In this document: in pieces, positions 44,613-52,827 of the stretch | How positions within the stretch are numbered: the stretch's first letter is position 1 | How the letters are laid out: every line of letters starts with the position of its first letter | NCBI GenBank assembly: GCA_015063605.1 | Contig: SVTV01000002.1 | Coordinates: 61,557 to 125,556, forward strand | Origin: Oscillospiraceae bacterium | GTDB lineage: Bacteria > Bacillota > Clostridia > Oscillospirales > SIG627 | Length of the DNA stretch: 64,000 nt | Direction of reading: 5' to 3' | The notes under the pieces: model-generated | The model's database searches: none | What the model saw: only the letters and a program-made list of their open reading frames with translations | What the model was told of the DNA's origin: nothing | Translations under genes and position numbers: made by a program

Positions 44613-44665
44613 GATACCGAAAGCAAATTGCCGTGCATTGACCGGATCGGACTGTTTTCGGTACC
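44613..44665. promoter_or_regulatory. inverted repeat upstream of the GH127 gene, candidate AraC operator
   Basis: GATACCGAAA (44613-44622) and TTTCGGTACC (44656-44665) are inverted with one mismatch and centres about four helical turns apart, some 55-110 bases before the GH127 start. The position suits an AraC-type activator site. Confidence 0.45.
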
Positions 44666-44719
44666 AAAAAGCAATCGTTTGAACATTTTTTAATTAAAGA
44701 AAAACCAAAGGAGGACACT

Positions 44720-46543
44720 ATGAAACAGATTCCTTTTTATCACACAAGGCTGAGCGACGGATTTTGGAGCGAAAAACAGCGCATTTCCAAGGAAGTCACC
44801 GTTGATGCGGTCTATGACCGCTTTGCGGAAACCAAGCGTTTTGAAGCATTGAAGTGCGATGCGGCACAGCAGGAGCGCGAGGGTTGGCATGCACACTATT
44901 TTTGGGATTCAGATATCGCAAAGTGGATCGAGGGTGCGGCATACATTCTGGAACGGGGACGCAATGAAGCATTGGAGGCAAAAACCGATGCAATAATTGA
45001 CGATATGTGTGCAAATCAGATGGAAGACGGATATTATAACTGTTACTTCAAGATCTATGAAACCGAAAACCGTTTTATGATTCGTGACCGCCATGAGCTT
45101 TACTGCCTTGGTCATCTGATCGAAGCGGCGATCGCCTACTGTCACGCTACGGGTAAGGACAAGCTGCTGGGAATGGTCGAGCGTTACGTAGATTACGTTA
45201 TCCGTGTATTCACCGTTGAAAAGACGGCGAAGTTTATGACGCCCGGTCATGAGGAGATCGAGCTTGCACTTGTCAAGCTGTACCGTGCAACCGGAAAACA
45301 GAAATACCTTGAGCTTGCGAAATTCTTTGTCGACAATCGCGGCGCAAACGATCTTGATCCCAACGGATACTGTAATTTTGCAACTGCTCATTACGCACAG
45401 GATCATCTTCCCGTCCGTCAGATGACAACGGCTGAAGGACATTCTGTCCGTGCCATGTATCTGTATATTGCGATGGCAGATCTTGCACTTGAATGTAAGG
45501 ATGACGAATTGTTCCGTGCTTGCGAGACGATCCTCAAAAATATTGCATATAAGCGTATGTACATCACAGGCGGTATCGGTTCATCCCATATCGGAGAGGC
45601 ATTCACAGTAGATTACGATCTGAAAAACGAGCCTGCCTATACGGAGACCTGTGCGACGCTTGCGCTTGCTTTGTTCTGCATGAGAATGACGAAGATCAAA
45701 CCCATGGGCTGGTATGGAGATACGGCTGAGCTTGCCATGTACAACGGCTCCATTTCAGGCGTTTCTATGGCGGGTAATGAATTTTTCTACGAGAATCCGC
45801 TGGCTATCGATCTTGCCGACCACGACAAAAACAATGCAACCAAGAGTAAAGAGCGCTATCCGATCACACAGCGTCTCAAGGTGTTCGGCTGCTCCTGCTG
45901 TCCTCCCAATATTCTTCGTTTTATCAATTCCATTGGAGATTTTATGTATACCGAGGAAGATGATACGCTGTATGTACACCACTATATGAACGGTGAAACA
46001 GAATATGAGGGCAAGAGTATTCGCCAGACAACATCATATCCCGCATGCGGTAAGATCAGATTGGAAGCCGACGGCTACAAGAGGATCGCTGTCCGTGTTC
46101 CCGGTTGGTGTAAGGAATTTGAAGCATCCGCGCCTTATGAATTGCGTGACGGTTATGCATATTTCGACACTGTGGATGTTCTTGATCTCGATCTCAATAT
46201 CAAACCGCGCCTTATTGCATCAGCACCCGGTGTGCATGACAATGCAGGACGTGCCGCTCTGCTTTACGGCCCCGTTGTTTACTGCATGGAGGGCGTAGAC
46301 AATGAAGGCGACATCTTCGCTCTTTCCATCGACCCGAAGACATCATTCGAAATGATACCCGATGAATATTTCGGTATGCCCCGCATTAGTGCAGAGGGCT
46401 ATGTCAAGTCAGACAACGGTCAGCTTTATACATCGATCGATGATGTTACATATGAAGACCGCAAGCTGAGCTTTATTCCTTATTATGGCATGGAAAATCG
46501 CGGCGAGACCGACATGCAGGTCTGGATCCCGCTGAAAGTATGA
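44720..46543 (+). CDS. glycoside hydrolase family 127, beta-L-arabinofuranosidase-like
   Basis: 607 residues without signal peptide, so intracellular. The GH127 zinc-thiolate active site is visible: Glu309 and Cys311 in YTETCAT, and Cys393-Cys394 in FGCSCCPPN, equal to the zinc ligands and the cysteine nucleophile of HypBA1. Glu293 in GEAF sits at the acid/base position (16 residues before Glu309, same spacing as in HypBA1). Other family segments are HYFWDSDIAKWIEGAAY and AEGHSVRAMYL. It probably releases beta-linked L-arabinose from plant hydroxyproline-rich glycans after import. AAAGGAGG precedes the ATG; the AraC-type regulator is divergent. Confidence 0.93.
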   Translation: MKQIPFYHTRLSDGFWSEKQRISKEVTVDAVYDRFAETKRFEALKCDAAQQEREGWHAHYFWDSDIAKWIEGAAYILERGRNEALEAKTDAIIDDMCANQMEDGYYNCYFKIYETENRFMIRDRHELYCLGHLIEAAIAYCHATGKDKLLGMVERYVDYVIRVFTVEKTAKFMTPGHEEIELALVKLYRATGKQKYLELAKFFVDNRGANDLDPNGYCNFATAHYAQDHLPVRQMTTAEGHSVRAMYLYIAMADLALECKDDELFRACETILKNIAYKRMYITGGIGSSHIGEAFTVDYDLKNEPAYTETCATLALALFCMRMTKIKPMGWYGDTAELAMYNGSISGVSMAGNEFFYENPLAIDLADHDKNNATKSKERYPITQRLKVFGCSCCPPNILRFINSIGDFMYTEEDDTLYVHHYMNGETEYEGKSIRQTTSYPACGKIRLEADGYKRIAVRVPGWCKEFEASAPYELRDGYAYFDTVDVLDLDLNIKPRLIASAPGVHDNAGRAALLYGPVVYCMEGVDNEGDIFALSIDPKTSFEMIPDEYFGMPRISAEGYVKSDNGQLYTSIDDVTYEDRKLSFIPYYGMENRGETDMQVWIPLKV

Positions 46544-46610
46544 CCTAAAAACAAATAAACGAAACGTTATTAAATTTATACGCTACCATTCGCATATTTT
46601 GACACAGTAA

Positions 46611-46648
46611 TAAAAAGGCGGCTGATCGATTAAAGGTCAGCCGCTTGA
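46611..46648 (-). terminator. terminator of the HipA-like gene
   Basis: On the minus strand AAGCGGCTGACC and TCAGCCGCCTT pair, followed by TTTATTA. It lies between convergent genes. Confidence 0.75.
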
Positions 46649-46663
46649 AAATTTATTGGGAAA

Positions 46664-47800
46664 TTATTCCTCAAGAAGCAACCTTGCTCTTTCTTGGATA
46701 AGCTTTTCCAAAAGCTTCAATCTTTTATCGGGCAGATTATATCTTGAGTTCTTTTTAAATTTAAAATTAAGCAGCTTTCTTATTCCCTCTCGGCGCTCGG
46801 GCGTAAGGACTCCTTTTGCCGTGCCGATAAAATCATCGTACACGCAAGGCGCCAGAGTGTCGGCATAAGCTTTTAATGACGGTAAGCTTTCAAGGTCGTC
46901 GCTGCCTGCATAATTCAGAAGTGCATTTCCGTGGTCGAATAAGGGTGCGGGTGCCAAGATCCGGTTTGTTTTATTGTCTACGATAAAACCGAAGTTTCCG
47001 AAATGTCTGTCGGTATTCATGATGAGCGCATCGAAAACGATCATATCATTTAAGGCTTTGACAAATTCACTGCCGAGAGATTCGCAGTATTCTCTTACCG
47101 CCTTCATTCCGCCGGAGGTAACTAATCTGCCCGCAGGCAGAAAGGAGTGATCCTTGGAGGTAAAAAGCTCGCAAGAGGAGCAAAGCTCACCTTTCCACAT
47201 TGAAAGCCCGTATTCAATAGCGTTAATTCCGAGGATCTTTGCCACTTGTGTGCTGTAATACTCCGAATAAGGCTCATTACCTGTATTGGAAGCACCCTTT
47301 GTGCCTCCTTTATAGAGCATGATCCTTCCGTTATTTCTTCTCCAGCATTTGGGAAGCATACCGTTGGTCGTGAATTCCGGCGATGAATCAAGTGATGATC
47401 TTATACTGCTTCCGTATCCGGTAAATGCGATGAGAGCAAGTACCTGACTGAAACGGTTGTCATATAAATTATATTTGTCAAATGTGCCATCGAAGCCATC
47501 TTCAACCACCCAATAGCAATCATTCAAGGACAGACCCTTTGAAAGCTTTATTATCGCCATGGGACGGTTGATATTGAGTCCGCATTTGCTTAAAAAATTA
47601 TGCACATATGCACGGTTTTTCGGTATCGTTCTGTGTTTGAGCCATTTTGCAAGACCTTCTCCCGTCAATTCGAGATCAAGGGGAAGGAGATGCTTTTTAT
47701 CACCATTGCTCCACAAAATTTCTATATCGGGAGTGCTCGTATCCTCTGTAGCGGAAAAACGCACAAGACAAGTGTCAAAATGCTTTAATTCGTAGACCAT
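46664..47800 (-). CDS. HipA-like kinase-fold protein
   Basis: 378 residues, start at ATG 47800 (MVYELKHFDT) with GGAGGTG five bases upstream. The C-terminal half has HipA-kinase-like catalytic motifs: ALIMNTDRHFGNFGF (Asp264 as catalytic base, His266, Asn269) and PLFDHGNALL (Asp289, the metal-binding Asp of the DFG-like site). A P-loop-like LYKGGTKGASN is near 162-171. The N-terminal segment does not look like standard HipA. No HipB antitoxin is adjacent, so this may be a phage- or element-linked HipA-domain protein, or a serine/threonine kinase of other function. Confidence 0.7.
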   Translation of the reverse strand: MVYELKHFDTCLVRFSATEDTSTPDIEILWSNGDKKHLLPLDLELTGEGLAKWLKHRTIPKNRAYVHNFLSKCGLNINRPMAIIKLSKGLSLNDCYWVVEDGFDGTFDKYNLYDNRFSQVLALIAFTGYGSSIRSSLDSSPEFTTNGMLPKCWRRNNGRIMLYKGGTKGASNTGNEPYSEYYSTQVAKILGINAIEYGLSMWKGELCSSCELFTSKDHSFLPAGRLVTSGGMKAVREYCESLGSEFVKALNDMIVFDALIMNTDRHFGNFGFIVDNKTNRILAPAPLFDHGNALLNYAGSDDLESLPSLKAYADTLAPCVYDDFIGTAKGVLTPERREGIRKLLNFKFKKNSRYNLPDKRLKLLEKLIQERARLLLEE

Positions 47801-47870
47801 AGTACACCTCCGTTCAAAAATGATATCCAAGTATGATTATATAATATTTCCCCGGATATGTCAATATATA

Positions 47871-48161
47871 TTATTCCCGTTCCGTCTTTACCTTCTCTAT
47901 AACTTCATCCAAGTATTCATCCGTTGCAATAAATGTCCATTTGAAGGGGGCGGGGTCTTCCGTGGGGATGTAGTCGATAATTTTAAGCTCTTCAAGGGAA
48001 GAAATGATGCGTCTTACGGTGGTGACGCGGATGTTGGGCAACTCCATACCGACAAGCGTGCGCTGTAGGACGTTAATGCCGATATTATTTCGAAGTTGGA
48101 AATTGCTTTTGAGCATTTCCAATGTTAAAAGGAGAAGTTCTTTGTCTCTTTTCTTATTCAT
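47871..48161 (-). CDS. small winged-helix-like protein of unknown function
   Basis: 96 residues, charged, no membrane segment. The pattern helix-helix-helix-strand with VTTVRRIISSLEELKIIDYIP resembles a winged-helix DNA-binding unit in which the RRIISSL helix would read DNA. A weak AGGTAATT site precedes the ATG. It lies 12 bases behind the P-loop kinase gene on the same strand. I do not recognise the family. Confidence 0.6.
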   Translation of the reverse strand: MNKKRDKELLLLTLEMLKSNFQLRNNIGINVLQRTLVGMELPNIRVTTVRRIISSLEELKIIDYIPTEDPAPFKWTFIATDEYLDEVIEKVKTERE

Positions 48162-48172
48162 AATTACCTATA

Positions 48173-49255
48173 TTATTTTTTAAAATAATTTTCTTCCAGA
48201 GGGATCCATCTGTCACGGAACATTGTCCACATTTTTTCACCGTTACGGCGCAGTATACGCTGCTTTTGCGTTTCGGGGGAAATGCTCATCATGATCTTTA
48301 CATCGTAAATATTGTTATACAACGGATGGTGGCTGTATGTGCCTTCGACGATGCGAAGGGGCTTTTGAGATGCGGAAAGAATGGTTCGGCTTTCGCCGTA
48401 ATCCATGCGTGAGCAATCGAAAACCCTGTAGGTGAAGGCGTCTTCCTTTGACAAATTGGGAACGACCTCCTGTAAGAATCTTTCATAGTGGATATTGCCG
48501 CCCTTTTCTGCAAACCTTTCGGGGGTGCGAAGATTCAAGGGCAGGAAAAAATCGTCCATGTGGATGATCTCACTGTCAAAAACAGCGGAAAGAAGCTGTG
48601 CGGCAGTGGTCTTTCCCGATGCGGCTCTGCCGTCGATCCCTGCGGTGATGCATTTTTTGTCTTCCTTAAGAAGCTCATTTATTCTCACGATCGCAGGAAA
48701 AAGGGGGACGAAGGCAGAGGATATCACACGGTATGACGGTTTATAGGTGCTTCTGTATGTATCGCTGTGGCTTACGGGGTGCAAGCCGTTTTGTAAATAT
48801 TCGTTTTTGAAAGATAGAAAATCTTCCTTTGAAAAGGGAACGAGGTTATTTTCCGCCGCTTTTTCGCAAATGTCGAGGTAAGACTTAAAACGCGCTTCTC
48901 TTTCTTCTCTTTTTCCGTAAAGCTTATCGGTAAGTTCCGCGGAGGCGAGAAAGAGCCTGTTTATCATTTCGGCAGGTAAGCCTCTGACGATCGGTGAATC
49001 GAGAGACAGGCGTGCGGTGTGCTTGCCCACATAGGAAAAAGCTTGTTTTCCCGAGACCTCTTCAAAGGATCCGATCTCACTTTGTATTCTTTCTTCGGAC
49101 GCTTTCGGATCACTTACAAGATGCTCACCGCCGAAGGCTTCCTGAAATGCAAGCTTTACTGCGTCACGGCTTTCCATTGCGGGAAAGAGCGTCGCTTGTG
49201 ATATGAGGGAATCGAAAAATACGTTTTCGGATTCTTTTTCGGTAAGTGTAACCAT
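48173..49255 (-). CDS. P-loop nucleoside/uridine-kinase-like protein with unassigned N-terminal half
   Basis: 360 residues, start at ATG 49255 with AAGGAG eight bases upstream; the open frame continues 64 codons further up but only through repeat DNA. The C-terminal half (about 195-360) is a uridine-kinase/PRK-type domain with Walker A AGIDGRAASGKTT (205-217), IIHMDDFF (Asp234-Asp235) and a late RILRRNGEKMW lid-like arginine segment. The N-terminal half (1-190) is helical with EAFGGEHLVSDP and GLHPVSHSDTYR motifs and is not known to me. The substrate is unknown. Confidence 0.72.
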   Translation of the reverse strand: MVTLTEKESENVFFDSLISQATLFPAMESRDAVKLAFQEAFGGEHLVSDPKASEERIQSEIGSFEEVSGKQAFSYVGKHTARLSLDSPIVRGLPAEMINRLFLASAELTDKLYGKREEREARFKSYLDICEKAAENNLVPFSKEDFLSFKNEYLQNGLHPVSHSDTYRSTYKPSYRVISSAFVPLFPAIVRINELLKEDKKCITAGIDGRAASGKTTAAQLLSAVFDSEIIHMDDFFLPLNLRTPERFAEKGGNIHYERFLQEVVPNLSKEDAFTYRVFDCSRMDYGESRTILSASQKPLRIVEGTYSHHPLYNNIYDVKIMMSISPETQKQRILRRNGEKMWTMFRDRWIPLEENYFKK

Positions 49256-49286
49256 TTTGTAAGCTCCTTGTTTAAGATTGTTATAT

Positions 49287-49700
49287 ACGGTGAGCAACAA
49301 TTCCTCCGCAGTAAGAGCGAAGCTCGTCTGCATAACTCTCGCAGTAAGCGCATTGTGCGTCTGCATTGCACCAAAGGAGGCGTAAAATTGTTTGACGTTA
49401 AGTGACAATTCCTCAGTCAGCCTAAAGGCTGACAGCTCCTTTTGCACAAAGGAGCCTTGGATTTATGCGAACATTGTAGTGTAAATTTGAGGTTTGAAAT
49501 ACCTTTAATTTATGTCGATGTGTTTGCACGTTTATGGCTCCCCCGGAAGGGACGAGCGCGCAGGACGCTTAGTGAAGCGCCCTTGCTTAGTGAAGCGCCC
49601 CTACGCATAACTGCTGAAGGGTGAAATTGCTCTTGTAGCCCTCTCCGTCATGACTTCGTCATGCCACCTCTCCCATAGGGAGAGGCTTTGAGTTGTTAAA
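49287..49700. repeat. mosaic of repeat arms (families A and B)
   Basis: Between 49287 and 49456 there are several family A arm modules, including a GTCAGCC/GGCTGAC hairpin at 49416-49435. An 84-base stretch with weak core similarity follows, then a CGC-rich duplicated 'cttagtgaagcgccc' at about 49568-49602, and a family B end with CATGAC/GTCATG hairpin (49638-49697). No protein-coding signal is seen. Confidence 0.6.
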
Positions 49701-49710
49701 TGTTAAGAAA

Positions 49711-49950
49711 CAATTCCTCAGTCACCTACGGTGACAGCTCCGCAGAAACGTTTACGTTTCTGATTTACACTTAAAGGAGCCATATAAGTGCTAACTTCGA
49801 GTAAAAATTGATAACTTATAATTATATCTGACTTAAAGTATGTGTGATTCAATAGAAATTTGCACAAACCCATGCCTCCACTTTCAGGGGAGGTGGCTCG
49901 AGTGCATGTTCGTCGCAGACGAACGTGCCCGAGACGGAAGGGTGACTTTA
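49711..49950 (+). repeat. MITE-like element, family A, copy 3
   Basis: Left arm 49711-49779 with GTCACC/GGTGAC and AGAAACG/CGTTTCT hairpins; core 49780-49870 matching 6211-6302; right arm 49871-49950 with a long hairpin built on TGTTCGTC/GACGAACG. It is on the same strand as copy 2, some 43 kb away. Confidence 0.7.
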
Positions 49951-49980
49951 CTGAAACTACTTTTTGATGTAGAAAAACTA

Positions 49981-50071
49981 CGTATAAGTTGGGGTGTCAT
50001 TCCCTGCGTTAGCCCTCTCCGTCATGACTTCGTCATGCCACCTCTCCCATAGGGAGAGGCTTTGAGTTGTT
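49981..50071. repeat. hairpin-armed repeat, family B, truncated copy
   Basis: Contains the 'aagttggggt' centre and the right half with CATGAC/GTCATG and CTCTCCC/GGGAGAG hairpins, ending 'ttgagttgtt'. Almost the same 60 bases as at 49638-49697. Confidence 0.6.
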
Positions 50072-50145
50072 GATGGTTAAATAAATCCCTCTCCCTTTGG
50101 CAAGGGAGGCGAATCCCTCAGTCATGGCTTTGTGCCGGGTTGTAA

Positions 50146-50679
50146 TTATTTCCTCGCCTTTTTCAATGCCATAACAACAGGCGGGATGAGAAGTATGTGG
50201 CAGATGATGCCCGGGACGGCGCTTGTGAATGCGCCTGCAATAAAGGCGGAGAAGGTGAATGTATTCTGCGCTATTCCCGATATGATAAACATTGCGCTGC
50301 CCCAAACTATTCTGCCGAGGAGCATGGAGATTATAAGGGCAACGTATATGTACACGTTCTTCTTCGGCAACATTCTGTAAAGCTTTCCGGAGAAATATCC
50401 GTACGCCGCAAGCTCAAATGCCATCGCCAATGCTGTGAGCAGGGGAGGCATATGGAGAGTGAGCGAGCGCAAAAGGGGAGAAACGGCACCCACGACAGCG
50501 CCGTAAGCGGGACCGCATATGAATCCGCATATGAATACGGGAATGTGCATGGGAGAGAGCATACCGCCTATTTCGGGTATCTGTCCCGTGAGAAAGGGTA
50601 ACACATAGCAGAGCGCTATGCATACCGCCGAGGTAACGAGCTTTCCTACTTCAACGTAGGTACGTTTTTTTGCTGACAT
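50146..50679 (-). CDS. ECF transporter S component, unknown vitamin-type substrate
   Basis: 177 residues with six hydrophobic helices: VGKLVTSAVCIALCYVLPF, then MLSPMHIPVFICGFICGPAYGAVVGAVSPLLRSL, FELAAYGYFSGKLY, and three more. The SPMHIPVFICGFICGP segment is typical of ECF substrate-binding proteins in Clostridia. It needs the shared EcfA/EcfA'/EcfT, which are not in this window. The substrate cannot be assigned. It has its own promoter and a leader of about 270 bases with a terminator hairpin. AAAGGAAA precedes the ATG. Confidence 0.82.
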   Translation of the reverse strand: MSAKKRTYVEVGKLVTSAVCIALCYVLPFLTGQIPEIGGMLSPMHIPVFICGFICGPAYGAVVGAVSPLLRSLTLHMPPLLTALAMAFELAAYGYFSGKLYRMLPKKNVYIYVALIISMLLGRIVWGSAMFIISGIAQNTFTFSAFIAGAFTSAVPGIICHILLIPPVVMALKKARK

Positions 50680-50952
50680 AAAAAATTTCCTTTCAATACA
50701 AAAAAATGGGACACCGCTTTAAAGCCTTTCGGCATATAGCGGAAAAGCGATGTCAAGCCGTCTCCCTTGGGGAAACAAAGCCTCCCTCGGGGAAGCCCGT
50801 AATTATTTTTCGTTTGGTTCTTGCCGGGCGATACATTAATGACGCCGGGTGAAAATATCGGATAAAGCACGATATTGCAGAGCTGATCCCGTGTTAATAA
50901 GACAGCTCCTGCCTCCTTGGGAGGCGGTTAAAACAGAATGCACCTGCCGTGC
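50680..50952 (-). promoter_or_regulatory. structured leader of the ECF S-component gene
   Basis: The RNA would run about 270 bases from about 50952. It has a CGCCTCC/GGAGGCG hairpin, a GAGCTG/CAGCTC helix, a CGGGCTTCCC/GGGAGGC region and a final terminator at 50700-50754. Part of it (50895-50935) resembles the arms of the dispersed repeats. It does not match the cobalamin, TPP, FMN, THF or preQ1 consensus features I know, so it may be an unassigned riboswitch or a repeat-derived leader. Confidence 0.5.
50700..50754 (-). terminator. leader terminator before the ECF S component
   Basis: GACATCGCTTT and AAAGCGGTGTC pair (with an inner GCC/GGC helix), followed by a run of seven T residues 20 bases before the ATG. 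Confidence 0.75.
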
Positions 50953-50958
50953 GTTGAT

Positions 50959-50987
50959 ATTTTACCATATGATATGGGTTTTGTCAA
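50959..50987 (-). promoter_or_regulatory. promoter of the ECF S-component leader
   Basis: TTGACA (50982-50987) and TAAAAT (50959-50964) with a 17-base spacer on the minus strand. Confidence 0.75.
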
Positions 50988-51007
50988 GTTTTTTGTTTTA
51001 TGCGGGT

Positions 51008-51042
51008 TAAAAGAAGAGCGGGCTGCCACGGTGTGACAGCCC
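51008..51042 (-). terminator. hairpin after the small secreted-protein gene
   Basis: GGGCTG and CAGCCC around a short inner hairpin, then CGCTCTTCTTTT on the minus strand. It probably ends the padR operon. Confidence 0.55.
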
Positions 51043-51106
51043 TGTTGGGTTATAATCTTTTTTTGGGAGGGGGTATCCGAAAATATCGGATTTGGCTGAA
51101 TGAGCG

Positions 51107-51616
51107 TTAATTTACGTTGCCGTATGTGTCGCAGGTGAGGGAAATGTCGATATTATATGTGGCTGTGGTAATAAAAAGAACTTTGTGTTTGAATGTTCCG
51201 ACGCCGTAAGCGGTGTTGCCGGATCTTGTGGCTGCACCATCGGAAAAATGCCATGAGCTATCATATATTTCTTCGCTATATGTAGCGTTTGTGCAGGTGG
51301 AGGAAACGCCGGGGGTGTATGAGAATACTGCCGAGAGAGTATATACCCACTCTACGTCGCCGCTGTTGTTTGTGTATTTTACTTCTCTTGATTTTCCCGT
51401 TGTATTTGCAGTTGCGGCACGGGTAACAATTGAATCATCGACATAATCGGTTGTTGTTATTGTGATTTTGCCTCCGTCTTTAAGCTGTATCACCTTAGTG
51501 CCGTCGGATGTTTCGAGGATATACTCGGCATCGGGTACATCCGCTGCATGTACGGGAAATATTACGGAAGAGAGTAAAAGGGAAATGGAAAGTATGAGTA
51601 TTATTGTTTTTTTCAT
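51107..51616 (-). CDS. small secreted protein of unknown function
   Basis: 169 residues. Signal peptide MKKTIILILSISLLLSSVIF with probable cleavage after VHAA (about residue 25). The mature part is strand-rich, with VKYTNNSGDVEWVYTLSAVFSY, two cysteines (in STCTNATYSE and SLTCDTYGNVN) that may pair, and a SWHFSDGAATRSGNTAYGVG segment. Similar small secreted proteins with the TLSAxFxY and T-C-T-x(3)-Y pattern occur in gut Firmicutes without known function. Third gene of the padR operon, 26 bases after the membrane protein gene. Confidence 0.7.
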   Translation of the reverse strand: MKKTIILILSISLLLSSVIFPVHAADVPDAEYILETSDGTKVIQLKDGGKITITTTDYVDDSIVTRAATANTTGKSREVKYTNNSGDVEWVYTLSAVFSYTPGVSSTCTNATYSEEIYDSSWHFSDGAATRSGNTAYGVGTFKHKVLFITTATYNIDISLTCDTYGNVN

Positions 51617-51642
51617 TAGTTTATCCTCACATAGTTAATTGG

Positions 51643-52032
51643 TTATTTTAATTGTTCCAAAGCTTCACCTGTTATGAAGCTATCTGTGATGGTTATTGTT
51701 CCGCCTAAATCGGATAACATTTCGGAAGCCATATGAATACAGAAAACTGATACAATTATAGCTGCAACGGCTACTATTATCCATATTAAAGCTTTTTTCT
51801 TTGCCTTTTTCAAAAGAGAATGATAATCCTCATTTGATAGAAGCTTTGCGGCAAAACTTTCGGGAGTACCGAATTCTTTGTAAAGGTCTTCCGTTGTGAA
51901 ATTTTCTTTTTCATCTGCAAAACCGTTGATTCCATCATTGAGCAGTGCAGTATAAAAGATACTCTCGCTTTTTTTACATGAAAGATTCTTTTTTACTTCT
52001 TTTATGTAACCGTTTATTATTTTATTGTTCAT
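51643..52032 (-). CDS. HAAS/DUF1700-like membrane protein paired with PadR
   Basis: 129 residues, start at ATG 52032 (MNNKIINGYIKEVKKNL) with GGGAGGGTG upstream. The N-terminal helical HAAS-like part has LYKEFGTPESFAAKLL, typical of proteins encoded next to PadR regulators. One membrane helix (about 84-105, KALIWIIVAVAAIIVSVFCI) is followed by a short outside tail. The start overlaps the padR stop by 11 bases. A signalling or envelope-stress role is possible but unproven. Confidence 0.72.
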   Translation of the reverse strand: MNNKIINGYIKEVKKNLSCKKSESIFYTALLNDGINGFADEKENFTTEDLYKEFGTPESFAAKLLSNEDYHSLLKKAKKKALIWIIVAVAAIIVSVFCIHMASEMLSDLGGTITITDSFITGEALEQLK

Positions 52033-52399
52033 CGTTTTCACCCTCCCAATTGAAAAGATTATAAATTCCATTGAACACTATGTCACTCTGTTCTCTGGCA
52101 TATTTGAGATATCTCTGCCCCATATCTTCCAAGTGATAATACGTGCGGAAGCGCTTTCCCACTACCAATTCCTTTCTTGAAGATACAAGTCCTCTCTTCG
52201 CCATACGCAATAAAGGAATGTAAAGTGAGCTTTCACCGAATACGAATGCACCCATGGTGCGTTCCGTGATAAATTTTTTTATCTCGTACCCGTACATATC
52301 ACGCTCCGAGAGTAAATGTAATATCATGATCTCAAGAAATCCCATTCGTATATTTTCGTCAATTGATGCCTTCCAATCGGCATCTGTTTTCCATTCCAT
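52022..52399 (-). CDS. PadR-family transcriptional regulator
   Basis: 125 residues. Winged helix of the PadR type: MGFLEIMILHLLSERDMYGYEIKKFI, then SSLYIPLLRMAKRGLVSSRKE and the wing RFRTYYHLEDMGQRYL. PadR proteins are usually repressors that respond to small molecules or membrane stress. It is first in an operon with a HAAS-like membrane protein and a small secreted protein, and faces the secreted-protease genes across a shared control region. Its codon use is like its neighbours'. Confidence 0.88.
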   Translation of the reverse strand: MEWKTDADWKASIDENIRMGFLEIMILHLLSERDMYGYEIKKFITERTMGAFVFGESSLYIPLLRMAKRGLVSSRKELVVGKRFRTYYHLEDMGQRYLKYAREQSDIVFNGIYNLFNWEGENDEQ

Positions 52400-52455
52400 A
52401 GCTTTTCACCCCCAAGAAAATAAATAAAGTGTTCGACATTTCGTCGGCTGTATAT

Positions 52456-52560
52456 ATTTTATCATAAAAATATGTGCTTGGCAATAGGTATTTTAAAAAT
52501 GTGTATTGACAAACATAAAAAAATATGCTATTATATAAATACCAAAGGTAAATACCTATT
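52456..52560. promoter_or_regulatory. divergent promoters with candidate PadR operator
   Basis: Minus strand toward padR: TTGCCA (52479-52484), 17 bases, TAAAAT (52456-52461). Plus strand toward the protease: TTGACA (52506-52511), 17 bases, TATTAT (52529-52534). The inverted sequences AATAGGTATTT (52483-52493) and AAATACCTATT (52550-52560) enclose the plus promoter; the first overlaps the padR -35 box and the second, with a further ATACC/GGTAA pair, covers the plus start site. This is a natural arrangement for autorepression and joint control. Confidence 0.65.
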
Positions 52561-52649
52561 GGGAAAATCACGTTTCAAATACTGAAAACGTACAGAATAT
52601 GTGAAAGGATGCACGGCGTATACGCATTGTGCAGAAAGGGAACAACGTC

Positions 52650-52727
52650 ATGAAAAAGAAAAAACTTTACATCCGGTATTCCCGAAACAAAGCCGGAATA
52701 GATATTCGGCGTATTTCGATATCGTAG
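52650..52727 (+). CDS. possible 25-residue peptide gene in the protease leader
   Basis: ATG 52650, preceded by AGAAAGGGAA, reads MKKKKLYIRYSRNKAGIDIR then RISIS and stops at 52727. It is very basic and has no membrane segment. It may be a leader peptide or chance. A GTAGTTTTAT/ATAAAACTAC hairpin starts right at its stop. Confidence 0.3.
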   Translation: MKKKKLYIRYSRNKAGIDIRRISIS

Positions 52728-52827
52728 TTTTATTTGATAAAACTACGTATCGGGGTACGCAGATCGACAAAAACGCTCATTAAGCAAAATATAGTTACAA
52801 TTAATTAGTTAGAAAGGTAAATCACTG

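Noticed and set aside
49256..49447. 64-codon N-terminal extension of the P-loop kinase
   Set aside because: The extension is translated from family A repeat DNA, and a proper ribosome site with ATG lies at 49255.
50680..50952. Cobalamin riboswitch before the ECF S component
   Set aside because: A GGCAGGTGC start is suggestive, but no B12 box or matching 3' pairing segment could be found.
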